A stretch of DNA of 5,256 nucleotides from an uncultured Gloeocapsa sp. (GTDB lineage Bacteria > Cyanobacteriota > Cyanobacteriia > Cyanobacteriales > Gloeocapsaceae): assembly GCA_937930495.1 (NCBI GenBank), contig CALGKL010000050.1:1-5256 (forward strand). Reading direction: 5' to 3'. The position numbers were made by a program, and so were the translations under genes. The notes under the pieces were generated by a model, which was not told the origin of the DNA, searched no databases, and saw nothing but the letters and a program-made list of their open reading frames with translations. Shown in pieces: positions 1-5,256 of this stretch. Each line of letters starts with the position of its first letter. The stretch's first letter is position 1.

Positions 1-2732
1 CCCTTACTTCCCTACCTCAAGAGCAACAAGAATATGGCGATGACCTTTGCTTCTGGTGTCATATTTATCGCTGGAGTCTCGATTTATTAGCTAGACGCAA
101 ATTTATCCCACATCTAAATCTATGCACAGAAACAACAGCTCAAACTCACTGGCGACTACTTCTAGATAATAGTCTAGATCAAGCTCGCCTAGTTAAGTTT
201 AGCCGCTTAATGCCTTTAGTCTGTACCCAATATCAACCCAATCAGTCATACTCAGCTCAATATTTACTCTTAAGGGTTTTAAGCGCTATAGTCAATCAAC
301 AAATTCGTGATTATATCGATTCTCCCCTCCTGTCTCCTAAATCATCTACCCTGCAAAAATGGTTATATACCCTCTCTCAACCAGTTAAAACCACTTTAAC
401 CGCATCTACTTCAGAATTAAAACGTCTGGAAACTACCCTCAATAACTGGATTTTACCTAGACAAGAATACATCGTTACCAACCCTGACTATCAACTAGGG
501 GCAAATCAATTTCGTCTCTGTCTAGTTTTAACTCCCCCTACGGATAGCGAGTCCACCTGGCAACTACAATATCATCTTCAAGCTCTAGATGCACCAGAAT
601 TAAGACTAGATGCTCCAACTATTTGGCAAAATCCCGTCTCTGAATTGGTTTATCAAGGAAGAACAATCACACAACCCCAAGAAACCCTACTCAAAGGTTT
701 GGGGTTGGCTTCCCGTCTTTATCCTCCTATCGCTAGGAGTTTAGAAGCTAGACAACCCCATAACTGTATCTTGTCGGATATCGAAGTTTACCAATTTATC
801 CGAGGGTTAGCTCAAGAATTACAAAATAATGGTTTAGGCGTTATCCTCCCACCGGGTTTAGCTTCTGATCATCAGCAACGACGTTTGGGTATAAAAATTA
901 CCGCTACTCTCCAACAACAATCAGGAAAACGTCTAGGTTTAAAAAGCTTGCTCGATTATCAGTTATCTATAGCAGTAGGAGACCAAATTATCTCGCAAAA
1001 AGAGTTTAAACAATTATTAGCCGCTCAATCTCCTCTAGTTAAAGTTAACAATCAATGGTTAGCATTAGAACCCTCTGATGTACAAGCAGCTCAAGCTATT
1101 TTTGCGCAATCGCAACAACCTCTAAATTTATCCGTCGCCGATGGAATACGTTTAAGCACAGGAGATACCAAAACATTAGCTAAATTACCCGTAGTTAAAT
1201 TTGAAGCTCAGGGTATTCTACAAGAACTTATCGACTATATCAATAATAATCAAAGCTTGACCATTATCCCCGAACCAGAAACTTTTCAAGGACAATTACG
1301 CTCCTATCAATTACGTGGGATTAGTTGGTTAACCTTTTTAGAGCGTTGGGGTTTTGGCGCTTGTCTAGCTGATGATATGGGTTTGGGGAAAACTCCTCAA
1401 TTTCTCGCTTTTTTATTACATTTACAATCACAGGGAAATTTGCTTAAACCTAGTTTAGTCGTTTGTCCAACCTCTGTACTTAATAATTGGGAAAGGGAAG
1501 CTCATAAATTTGCACCTACTCTGAAAGTTTTAATACATCACGGTGAGCAACGTTCTCAAGGTCAAGAGTTCACTAAAAAAGTAGCTAAGTTGGATTTAAT
1601 CATAACTAGTTATTCTTTGTTATCTCGGGATTTAACTACTTTGCAAGGGGTAGAATGGCAAGTTCTCGCTCTCGATGAAGCCCAAAATATCAAAAATCCT
1701 AGCGCTAAACAGTCTCAAGCTGCACGTCAGTTAAATGCAGATTTTCGTCTCGCTTTGACCGGAACTCCCGTAGAAAACCGTTTGAGTGAACTTTGGTCGA
1801 TTATCGATTTTATTAATCCAGGTTGGTTGGGAAATCGTCAATTTTTCCAGCGTCGCTTCGCTATTCCTATTGAAAAATACGGTGATCATCAGTCTTTGGC
1901 TACTCTGCGATCGCTTATTTCTCCCTTTATTCTCCGTCGCTTGAAAACTGAACCAGAAATTAGTCAGGATTTACCCGCTAAACAAGAAATCAATGTTTTT
2001 TGCGGTTTATCTGTTGAACAAGCTCAACTCTATCAGAAGCTTGTTGATGAGTCTTTAGAAGCAATTGAAAAACTTGAGGGGATTCAACGTCGTGCTCATA
2101 TTTTGACCCTTTTATTACACTTAAAACAAATTTGTAACCATCCGGCTCATTTTTTAAAGGCAAAAAGTATAGATACCAGTCAACGCTCTGGGAAACTTTT
2201 ACGTCTAGAAGAGATGTTAGATGAATTAATCCTAGAAGGCGATCGCGCTTTAATCTTTACCCAATTTTCCGAATGGGGGAAACTCCTACAAGCTTATCTA
2301 GCCAATAAATTTAAAACCGAAGTTTTCTTGCTCTACGGTGCTACACGTAGTAATCAACGTCAGGAAATGATTGACCGCTTCCAAAATGACCCCAACGCTC
2401 CGCCTATTTTTATTCTCTCTCTCAAAGCAGGAGGTACAGGATTAAACCTTACTCGCGCTAATCACGTCTTCCATGTCGATCGCTGGTGGAATCCAGCGGT
2501 GGAAAATCAAGCTACTGACCGCGCTTTTCGTCTCGGACAAACTCGTAACGTCCAAGTACACAAGTTTATCTGTACAGGTACTCTGGAAGAACGTATTCAT
2601 CAGATGATTGAGAGTAAGAAAGAGTTAGCCGAACAAACGATCGCCACTGGAGAAGACTGGTTAACCGAATTAGATACCAATCAATTGCGGGATCTCCTGC
2701 TTCTTGAGCGCGAAGGTATTATCGATGACTAA
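1..2732 (+). CDS. SNF2-family DNA helicase/translocase, 5' end outside window
   Basis: Probable ATP-dependent double-stranded DNA translocase of the bacterial SNF2 (Rad54/HepA-like) group. About 909 residues are visible in the frame that starts at base 3; homologues are, from memory, about 1,000-1,100 residues. All helicase motifs are visible: motif I DDMGLGKT (1371-1394), motif Ia CPTSVLNNW, motif II DEAQ (1674-1685), motif III LALTGTPVENR (from 1749), motif IV RALIFTQF (from 2244), motif V LKAGGTGLN (from 2421) and motif VI DRAFRLGQ (2517-2540). DEAQ instead of DEAH is common in bacterial members. Before the helicase core, roughly 780-1200 resembles the SNF2-associated domain DUF3670. The ATG at 210 is not the start: codons 51-110 read FW.HIYRWSLDLLAR.KFIP, a conserved part of this family. 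The C-terminal tail (ESKKELAEQ...GEDWLTEL) is intact. Its cellular role in cyanobacteria is unknown; DNA repair or nucleoprotein remodelling is inference. Confidence 0.95.
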   Translation, partial: LTSLPQEQQEYGDDLCFWCHIYRWSLDLLARRKFIPHLNLCTETTAQTHWRLLLDNSLDQARLVKFSRLMPLVCTQYQPNQSYSAQYLLLRVLSAIVNQQIRDYIDSPLLSPKSSTLQKWLYTLSQPVKTTLTASTSELKRLETTLNNWILPRQEYIVTNPDYQLGANQFRLCLVLTPPTDSESTWQLQYHLQALDAPELRLDAPTIWQNPVSELVYQGRTITQPQETLLKGLGLASRLYPPIARSLEARQPHNCILSDIEVYQFIRGLAQELQNNGLGVILPPGLASDHQQRRLGIKITATLQQQSGKRLGLKSLLDYQLSIAVGDQIISQKEFKQLLAAQSPLVKVNNQWLALEPSDVQAAQAIFAQSQQPLNLSVADGIRLSTGDTKTLAKLPVVKFEAQGILQELIDYINNNQSLTIIPEPETFQGQLRSYQLRGISWLTFLERWGFGACLADDMGLGKTPQFLAFLLHLQSQGNLLKPSLVVCPTSVLNNWEREAHKFAPTLKVLIHHGEQRSQGQEFTKKVAKLDLIITSYSLLSRDLTTLQGVEWQVLALDEAQNIKNPSAKQSQAARQLNADFRLALTGTPVENRLSELWSIIDFINPGWLGNRQFFQRRFAIPIEKYGDHQSLATLRSLISPFILRRLKTEPEISQDLPAKQEINVFCGLSVEQAQLYQKLVDESLEAIEKLEGIQRRAHILTLLLHLKQICNHPAHFLKAKSIDTSQRSGKLLRLEEMLDELILEGDRALIFTQFSEWGKLLQAYLANKFKTEVFLLYGATRSNQRQEMIDRFQNDPNAPPIFILSLKAGGTGLNLTRANHVFHVDRWWNPAVENQATDRAFRLGQTRNVQVHKFICTGTLEERIHQMIESKKELAEQTIATGEDWLTELDTNQLRDLLLLEREGIIDD
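1907..1914. repeat. HIP1 octamer
   Basis: Exact GCGATCGC palindrome inside the SNF2 gene. This octamer is highly over-represented in many cyanobacterial genomes and is the main compositional clue to the host here. Confidence 0.85.
2239..2246. repeat. HIP1 octamer
   Basis: Second exact GCGATCGC, just before helicase motif IV of the SNF2 gene. Confidence 0.85.
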
Positions 2733-2857
2733 ACTGATACATTTAGAAGGTTTGTTTGAATCTATCATGTGCCCATGTCGGTATATTTCTGATGGTTTTA
2801 CTATTACTATAGTCTTCTCAGCTTTAGTTTAGACATTCTTGGTTATAGCAATACCTA

Positions 2858-3640
2858 TTAAACACTGACGGGTAAATTGTTAGAATTCAATAAAACACTC
2901 AATTCAGCAATTCCTTTTTTCAAATGTCGGGTTACGGTCATTGGACTCATACCAATACGTCTGGCTACTTCTTTACGGGATAAGTCTTGCAAAAAAACCC
3001 ATTCAATCGCTTTTTTGGTTTTCTCTTCTAACTGACTAATCGCTCCTTCAAGATATAGTCTCTCTTCTTCAAAATTTTGGCGATATTGTTCTCGAATATC
3101 CGGGATAGTTTCACCAAAACTAACGGAATTGTCGAGCATTTGAGATACTACCAAATCTAAACTAATGGTTGAGCGATTTTGACAAGCTAGTTGACATTCA
3201 AGCCATTCCTGGACACTTACCCCTAAAAGTTGGGCAATTTCTAAATCAGTAGGGTGATTTCCTGTTTTGGTTAGGTGTTTTTTACGTATTTTTGCCCCTT
3301 TTTTGGCTAAATCTTGCCAACGACGGGGTATTTTCATCAGATTGCTTCTATCTCGGAGATAGTGCAATATTTCTCCGCGAATATAGGGAATGGCAAATGA
3401 ACTAAAAGCACTCCCAAGAAAAGGATTATAACGCTCAATTGCTCTGATTAAGCCTAGATAGCCGATTTGTTGTAAATCTTCGTAAGGCTCAGCACATTGT
3501 CGGCCGATACTATAGGCAATTTTTTTGACCAAACCTAGATTTAATTTTACTAGCTGATTGCGAGTTTTTACCGAGGGTTTACGGTAATAGGCTAGAAAAA
3601 GTTCTCGAGATTTAAGATTAGAAGAATTTGAGCTATCCAT
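2858..3640 (-). CDS. sigF: Group 3 RNA polymerase sigma factor SigF
   Basis: Alternative sigma factor that directs RNA polymerase to a specialised promoter set. The 260-residue protein has sigma region 2 at about residues 28-98 (EPYEDLQQIGYLGLIRAIER, then FSSFAIPYIRGEILHYLRD), region 3 at about 101-150 (IPRRWQDL, DLEIAQLLGVSVQEW) and region 4 at about 197-248, with the region 4.2 helix-turn-helix near 221-243 (SRKEVARRIGMSPMTVTRHL). There is no region 1.1 or long nonconserved insert, which fits the SigB/SigF/FliA-like group 3 type rather than the housekeeping SigA. The residues between regions 3 and 4 (SLDLVVSQMLD...FGETIPD) match cyanobacterial SigF as I remember it. In Synechocystis, SigF is needed for pilA1 expression and motility and affects secretion. 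The ATG at 3640-3638 gives a family-like length, but no Shine-Dalgarno precedes it. It converges with the SNF2 gene and diverges from the Bax inhibitor gene. No anti-sigma gene is adjacent. Confidence 0.93.
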   Translation of the reverse strand: MDSSNSSNLKSRELFLAYYRKPSVKTRNQLVKLNLGLVKKIAYSIGRQCAEPYEDLQQIGYLGLIRAIERYNPFLGSAFSSFAIPYIRGEILHYLRDRSNLMKIPRRWQDLAKKGAKIRKKHLTKTGNHPTDLEIAQLLGVSVQEWLECQLACQNRSTISLDLVVSQMLDNSVSFGETIPDIREQYRQNFEEERLYLEGAISQLEEKTKKAIEWVFLQDLSRKEVARRIGMSPMTVTRHLKKGIAELSVLLNSNNLPVSV

Positions 3641-3688
3641 AATTGCACAAACAGGTAACCACTTAAGTAATATTGTCAGATTGACCTC

Positions 3689-3694
3689 AAGGAG
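3689..3694 (+). promoter_or_regulatory. Strong Shine-Dalgarno of mini-ORF
   Basis: AAGGAG lies 5 bases before an ATG at 3700. It is the best ribosome binding site in the non-coding parts of the window; neither sigF nor the Bax inhibitor gene has a comparable one. This is direct sequence evidence, but use by ribosomes is inference. Confidence 0.35.
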
Positions 3695-3699
3695 AAACC

Positions 3700-3738
3700 A
3701 TGTCTGATTTACGGAAATGTTCTCTGGTAGATTTTTGA
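3700..3738 (+). CDS. Possible 12-residue leader peptide or small protein
   Basis: A 12-codon reading frame (MSDLRKCSLVDF, stop TGA at 3736-3738) follows the AAGGAG site at ideal spacing. It lies in the sigF/Bax inhibitor divergent region and points towards the Bax inhibitor gene, whose ATG is 105 bases beyond its stop. A weak -10-like TAATAT sits at 3668-3673 upstream. It could be a leader peptide, the head of a lost gene, or chance. I recognise no homologue. The peptide has no run of one amino acid that would point to attenuation. Confidence 0.25.
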   Translation: MSDLRKCSLVDF

Positions 3739-3760
3739 GTCTCAGAATAAATACGCAGTT

Positions 3761-3782
3761 TAGGGGAATAGGCTATTTCCTA
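3761..3782 (+). other. Imperfect hairpin in sigF/Bax inhibitor intergenic region
   Basis: The left arm TAGGGGAAT can pair with the right arm ATTTCCTA, with one bulged G and one G-T pair, around the five-base loop AGGCT. It lies 22 bases after the mini-ORF stop and upstream of the likely Bax inhibitor promoter. It could end a short leader transcript or act in its 5' region, but it is not followed by a clear T run. The loop region also contains TAGGC (3769-3773). Confidence 0.25.
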
Positions 3783-3804
3783 CTTTCCTCAGGTAGAAAT
3801 TAGT

Positions 3805-3810
3805 TAAAAT
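3805..3810 (+). promoter_or_regulatory. Candidate -10 box for Bax inhibitor gene
   Basis: TAAAAT, 33 bases before the ATG at 3844, is one base off the TATAAT consensus. A second AT-rich choice, TAGATA, starts at 3812. No good -35 hexamer is seen at normal spacing, so a promoter lacking a -35 element, or an activator-dependent one, is possible. The gene has no Shine-Dalgarno. Confidence 0.3.
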
Positions 3811-3812
3811 GT

Positions 3813-3827
3813 AGATAATTGTTATCA
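3813..3827. promoter_or_regulatory. Fur-box-like palindrome
   Basis: The 15-base site AGATAATTGTTATCA matches the 7-1-7 Fur consensus TGATAATnATTATCA at 12 of 14 specified positions. Its core is a perfect inverted repeat, GATAA-TTG-TTATC (3814-3826). It begins 2 bases after the candidate -10 box and ends 16 bases before the Bax inhibitor ATG, where a bound repressor would block transcription. Regulation by Fur and iron is inference from the match; AT-rich DNA can produce such sites by chance. Confidence 0.4.
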
Positions 3828-3843
3828 ATTTTGTTCACCGTAT

Positions 3844-4566
3844 ATGAGTAACACTAGTAATTTTCGTCGAGCTATTAGAGAAGCAAAAACACAGGCGCTG
3901 ATTGGACCTAATGTCATTCCTAACGCCCTTCCTTATGTGGGTGGAGGGTTAATCTTAACCGCGGTAGGGATCTATGGTGGTTTGGGGATGATGGGATCTC
4001 CTGCTTTTCTGCCTACTTTTATTATTGCCTTAATAGGACAAATCGTCTTGTTTTTTGTAGCTCAAAATGTTGCAGCAAAAGGTAATAATGGTACTGCTTT
4101 ACCCCTGTTGGCTCTTTATAGTCTCCTGACTGGTTATACTCTCAGTGGTTTGGTTTTTGTCGCGCTTTCTAGTCAAGGAGTCGGTCCTCAAGGATTGGCG
4201 ATCGCTGCGGCTGGTTGTGGCATAACTTTTATTGTCGCTAGAAATATTGGCTCTAACCTAGGGGAAGAAGACGGTTTAGCTTTAACCAAAACCATACAAT
4301 TGGGATTAATCGCTTTATTAATAGTGATTGTTGCTCAAGTGTTTTTGAGTTTTTTTCATATCTTTACACCTACTTGGTTGGAAATCGCTATTTCTGGATT
4401 GGGAGTGTTTCTGTTTGCGGGAATGGCTGTAGTTGATTTCTATGTTTTACCAAGAAGCTATAGAGATGATCAGTATCTAGCGGCTGCTCTCTCGATGTAT
4501 TTGACCTATATCAACCTGTTTGTCTTTATCCTACGCTTGTTGATTGCTCTAAATAGTCGTGACTAG
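3844..4566 (+). CDS. Bax inhibitor-1/YccA family membrane protein
   Basis: Integral inner-membrane protein of 240 residues in the Bax inhibitor-1 (BI-1/TMBIM) family. Family members are linked to calcium leak across membranes (YetJ) or to modulation of the FtsH protease (YccA); the role in cyanobacteria is not established. After a short charged N-terminus, about seven hydrophobic segments are visible near residues 31-49, 54-75, 85-108, 113-133, 149-170, 178-199 and 211-236. The C-terminal family signature is clear: VVDFYVLPRSYRDDQYLAAALSMYL, broken here as VVDFYVLP (196-203) and RDDQYLAAALSMYL (207-220), followed by INLFVFILRLL. Asp198 is kept, but the family's common Y-L-D-F-I-N-L-F reads Y-L-T here (Thr221). 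No signal peptide is apparent. The ATG at 3844 gives a natural soluble N-terminus and normal length. The gene appears monocistronic, followed by hairpins and an IS element, with a Fur-like site over its promoter. Confidence 0.9.
   Translation: MSNTSNFRRAIREAKTQALIGPNVIPNALPYVGGGLILTAVGIYGGLGMMGSPAFLPTFIIALIGQIVLFFVAQNVAAKGNNGTALPLLALYSLLTGYTLSGLVFVALSSQGVGPQGLAIAAAGCGITFIVARNIGSNLGEEDGLALTKTIQLGLIALLIVIVAQVFLSFFHIFTPTWLEIAISGLGVFLFAGMAVVDFYVLPRSYRDDQYLAAALSMYLTYINLFVFILRLLIALNSRD
4198..4205. repeat. HIP1 octamer
   Basis: Third exact GCGATCGC, inside the Bax inhibitor gene. None is found in the IS607 part, which fits a different origin for that segment, though its short length makes this weak evidence. 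Confidence 0.85.
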
Positions 4567-4571
4567 ATATC

Positions 4572-4600
4572 GGGAAATTTTCCCTAGAATAGTAGGGTTT
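4572..4600 (+). terminator. Possible terminator hairpins after Bax inhibitor gene
   Basis: Five bases after the stop codon is GGGAAATTTTCCC (4572-4584). It overlaps a second hairpin, CCCTA-gaatag-TAGGG (4582-4597), followed by TTT. The two share the CCC, so only one can form at a time. Stems are short and the T run is weak, so termination is plausible but unproven. Confidence 0.35.
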
Positions 4601-4627
4601 GGGGCAGAATAAAAATATTTAGTCAAA

Positions 4628-4660
4628 ATTATACACATTTATACTTTTGAAGAGTATAAT
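4628..4660. repeat. TTATAC direct and inverted repeats at IS607 left end
   Basis: TTATAC occurs at 4629-4634 and again at 4639-4644, exactly 10 bases apart, and its reverse complement GTATAA is at 4654-4659. The second and third copies form a 7-bp inverted repeat (4639-4645 with 4653-4659, 7-base loop). The first and third form a second 7-bp inverted repeat, ATTATAC/GTATAAT. One-helical-turn spacing suggests a protein binding array, perhaps for the recombinase; this is inference. Confidence 0.5.
4655..4660 (+). promoter_or_regulatory. Consensus -10 box of tnpA
   Basis: A perfect TATAAT lies 7 bases before the ATG at 4668, so transcription would begin at about the start codon itself and the message would be almost leaderless. 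No good -35 is seen at 17 bases. The box overlaps the inverted TATAC repeat, so a bound recombinase could repress its own promoter. Confidence 0.4.
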
Positions 4661-4667
4661 GATTGGT

Positions 4668-5214
4668 ATGACTAAATTATCAATTTCTGTTAAAAGGCGT
4701 ATCTACTCAAACACTAAGAAGGTGGGAGGCTTCTGGTAAATTAATACCAGAGCGAACTCCTACCGGTCATAGACGGTATGATTTAGCTCAATTAATGGGA
4801 ATAAAGTCAGAATTATCTTTTACAGTAGGTTACGCTCGCGTCTCAAGAGAAGATTTAAACAGACAAGTTCAAGTACTAGAACTATTTTGCGCTTCAAATG
4901 GGTGGCAAGTAGAAATAATTCAAGACTTAGGAAGTGGATTAAATTATTCTAAAAAAGGTTTGAAGCGATTAATAAACTTAACCCATAAAGATAGATTGTT
5001 ACGGTTTGGGAGTGAATTAATTTTCTCACTGTGTGAAATATTTGGCACAGAGGTAATTATTATTAACAGGACGGAAGATAGCTCATTTGAAGATGATTTA
5101 GCTCAGGATATATTAGAAATAATAATAGTATTCTCAGCTAGGCTTTATGGTTCAAGAAGTCATAAAAACAAACAATTGATGCAAGAGTTAAAAGATGTCG
5201 CTCGTCGGCTTTAA
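4668..5214 (+). pseudogene. tnpA: Decayed IS607 serine recombinase (transposase TnpA)
   Basis: IS607 TnpA is a serine recombinase that cuts and rejoins DNA, with an N-terminal MerR-like DNA-binding domain. Here the start MTKLSISVK (4668-4694) is in one frame, while the rest of the helix-turn-helix (GVSTQTLRRWEASGKLIPER, then TPTGHRRYDLAQL) continues from 4696 in another; read from 4668 the protein stops after about 19 codons. The frame with the catalytic domain is open from 4672 to 5214, but its first ATG (4795) lies after the DNA-binding domain. In the catalytic part, GYARVS keeps the nucleophile Ser (4843-4845), and KDRLLRFG keeps the two active-site arginines. Compared with the family pattern I remember, about 4 residues (HDQK region) are missing after the Ser, and about 11 are missing between LKRLINL and THKDR, near 4980, which removes a core strand. 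The C-terminal segment (SARLYGSRSHKNK) is normal. Probably inactive. Confidence 0.85.
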
Positions 5215-5256
5215 AACCAGTTTAAGACTCAATAATAAACAAGCTACTCTAGCAGC
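5195..5256 (+). CDS. tnpB: TnpB, RNA-guided nuclease of IS607, N-terminus only
   Basis: The frame opening at ATG 5195 encodes MSLVGFKTSLRLNNKQATLA and continues past the right edge. It matches the conserved start of IS607/IS605-group TnpB (pattern M-LVGFKT-L-LNN-Q--L). The start overlaps the last 20 bases of tnpA, the usual arrangement in this family and a sign of translational coupling. TnpB proteins of this type are RuvC-like nucleases of about 400 residues guided by an RNA made from the element's right end, and they are thought to help the element persist. The RuvC catalytic residues and zinc finger are outside the window, so activity cannot be judged. The visible 20 codons show no damage. 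Confidence 0.8.
   Translation, partial: MSLVGFKTSLRLNNKQATLA

Larger units (their letters stand above)
4628..5256 (+). mobile_element. IS607-family insertion sequence, left part; right end outside window
   Basis: The order of a serine recombinase gene with an N-terminal MerR-like helix-turn-helix, overlapped at its 3' end by a tnpB start, is diagnostic for IS607. IS607 elements lack terminal inverted repeats and usually make no target duplication, so the left boundary cannot be fixed by eye; 4628 marks the first of the TATAC-type repeats and is approximate. The element lies about 60-100 bases beyond the Bax inhibitor gene, in the same direction, and does not disrupt it. The guide RNA region expected at the right end would be beyond the window. 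Confidence 0.85.

Noticed and set aside
2725..2832. A 35-codon frame whose ATG overlaps the SNF2 stop (ATGACTAA).
   Set aside because: The overlap is attractive, and cyanobacterial SNF2 genes are often followed by a SWIM zinc-finger gene, but the peptide shows no such sequence and no recognisable domain. It is short, AT-rich and probably chance.
2841..2855. GGTTATAGCAATACC, a 5-bp stem with one bulged T, between the convergent SNF2 and sigF genes, as a two-way terminator.
   Set aside because: The stem is too short and has no T run on either strand.
3675..3685. Spaced palindrome GTCA-GAT-TGAC in the sigF upstream region, as an operator.
   Set aside because: Only 4-bp arms; expected often by chance, and it matches no regulator site I know with confidence.
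3736..3744. Odd palindrome TGAGTCTCA as a regulatory site.
   Set aside because: Nine bases with a single central base; no supporting context beyond proximity to the mini-ORF stop.
4795..5214. A stand-alone 139-residue recombinase starting at the Met at 4795.
   Set aside because: That Met is an internal residue after the helix-turn-helix; the open frame and family similarity continue upstream to about 4696, so this is the remainder of a broken gene and not a distinct small recombinase.

Overview
The window looks like chromosomal DNA of a cyanobacterium. It carries three copies of the HIP1 octamer GCGATCGC, is fairly AT-rich, and encodes a SigF-type group 3 sigma factor and a Bax inhibitor-1 family membrane protein of the form I associate with cyanobacteria. 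The species cannot be fixed from the sequence.

Layout, left to right. (1) Positions 1-2732 (+) hold most of a SNF2-family DNA translocase/helicase. The reading frame runs off the left edge, so the Met at 210 is internal and the true start is outside the window. (2) A short convergent gap (2733-2857) has no convincing gene. (3) Positions 2858-3640 (-) encode sigma factor SigF. (4) A 203-bp divergent region (3641-3843) separates sigF from the next gene. It holds a 12-codon mini-ORF with a near-perfect Shine-Dalgarno, an imperfect hairpin, a weak -10 element and a Fur-box-like palindrome. (5) Positions 3844-4566 (+) encode a seven-helix Bax inhibitor-1/YccA family protein, followed by hairpins that may terminate it. 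(6) From about 4628 to the right edge lies the left part of an IS607-family insertion sequence: TATAC-type repeats, a consensus -10 box, a decayed serine recombinase (tnpA, 4668-5214) and the first codons of tnpB (from 5195).

The three chromosomal genes show no obvious shared pathway. SNF2 and sigF converge; sigF and the Bax inhibitor gene diverge and share a control region. The most informative observations are the damaged tnpA lying next to an apparently intact tnpB start, the Fur-like site over the Bax inhibitor promoter, and the mini-ORF with a strong ribosome site. I found no CRISPR array, tRNA, rRNA or clear defence system. No new biological system is demonstrated; the closest candidate is the TnpB RNA-guided nuclease gene, which is cut off by the window edge.
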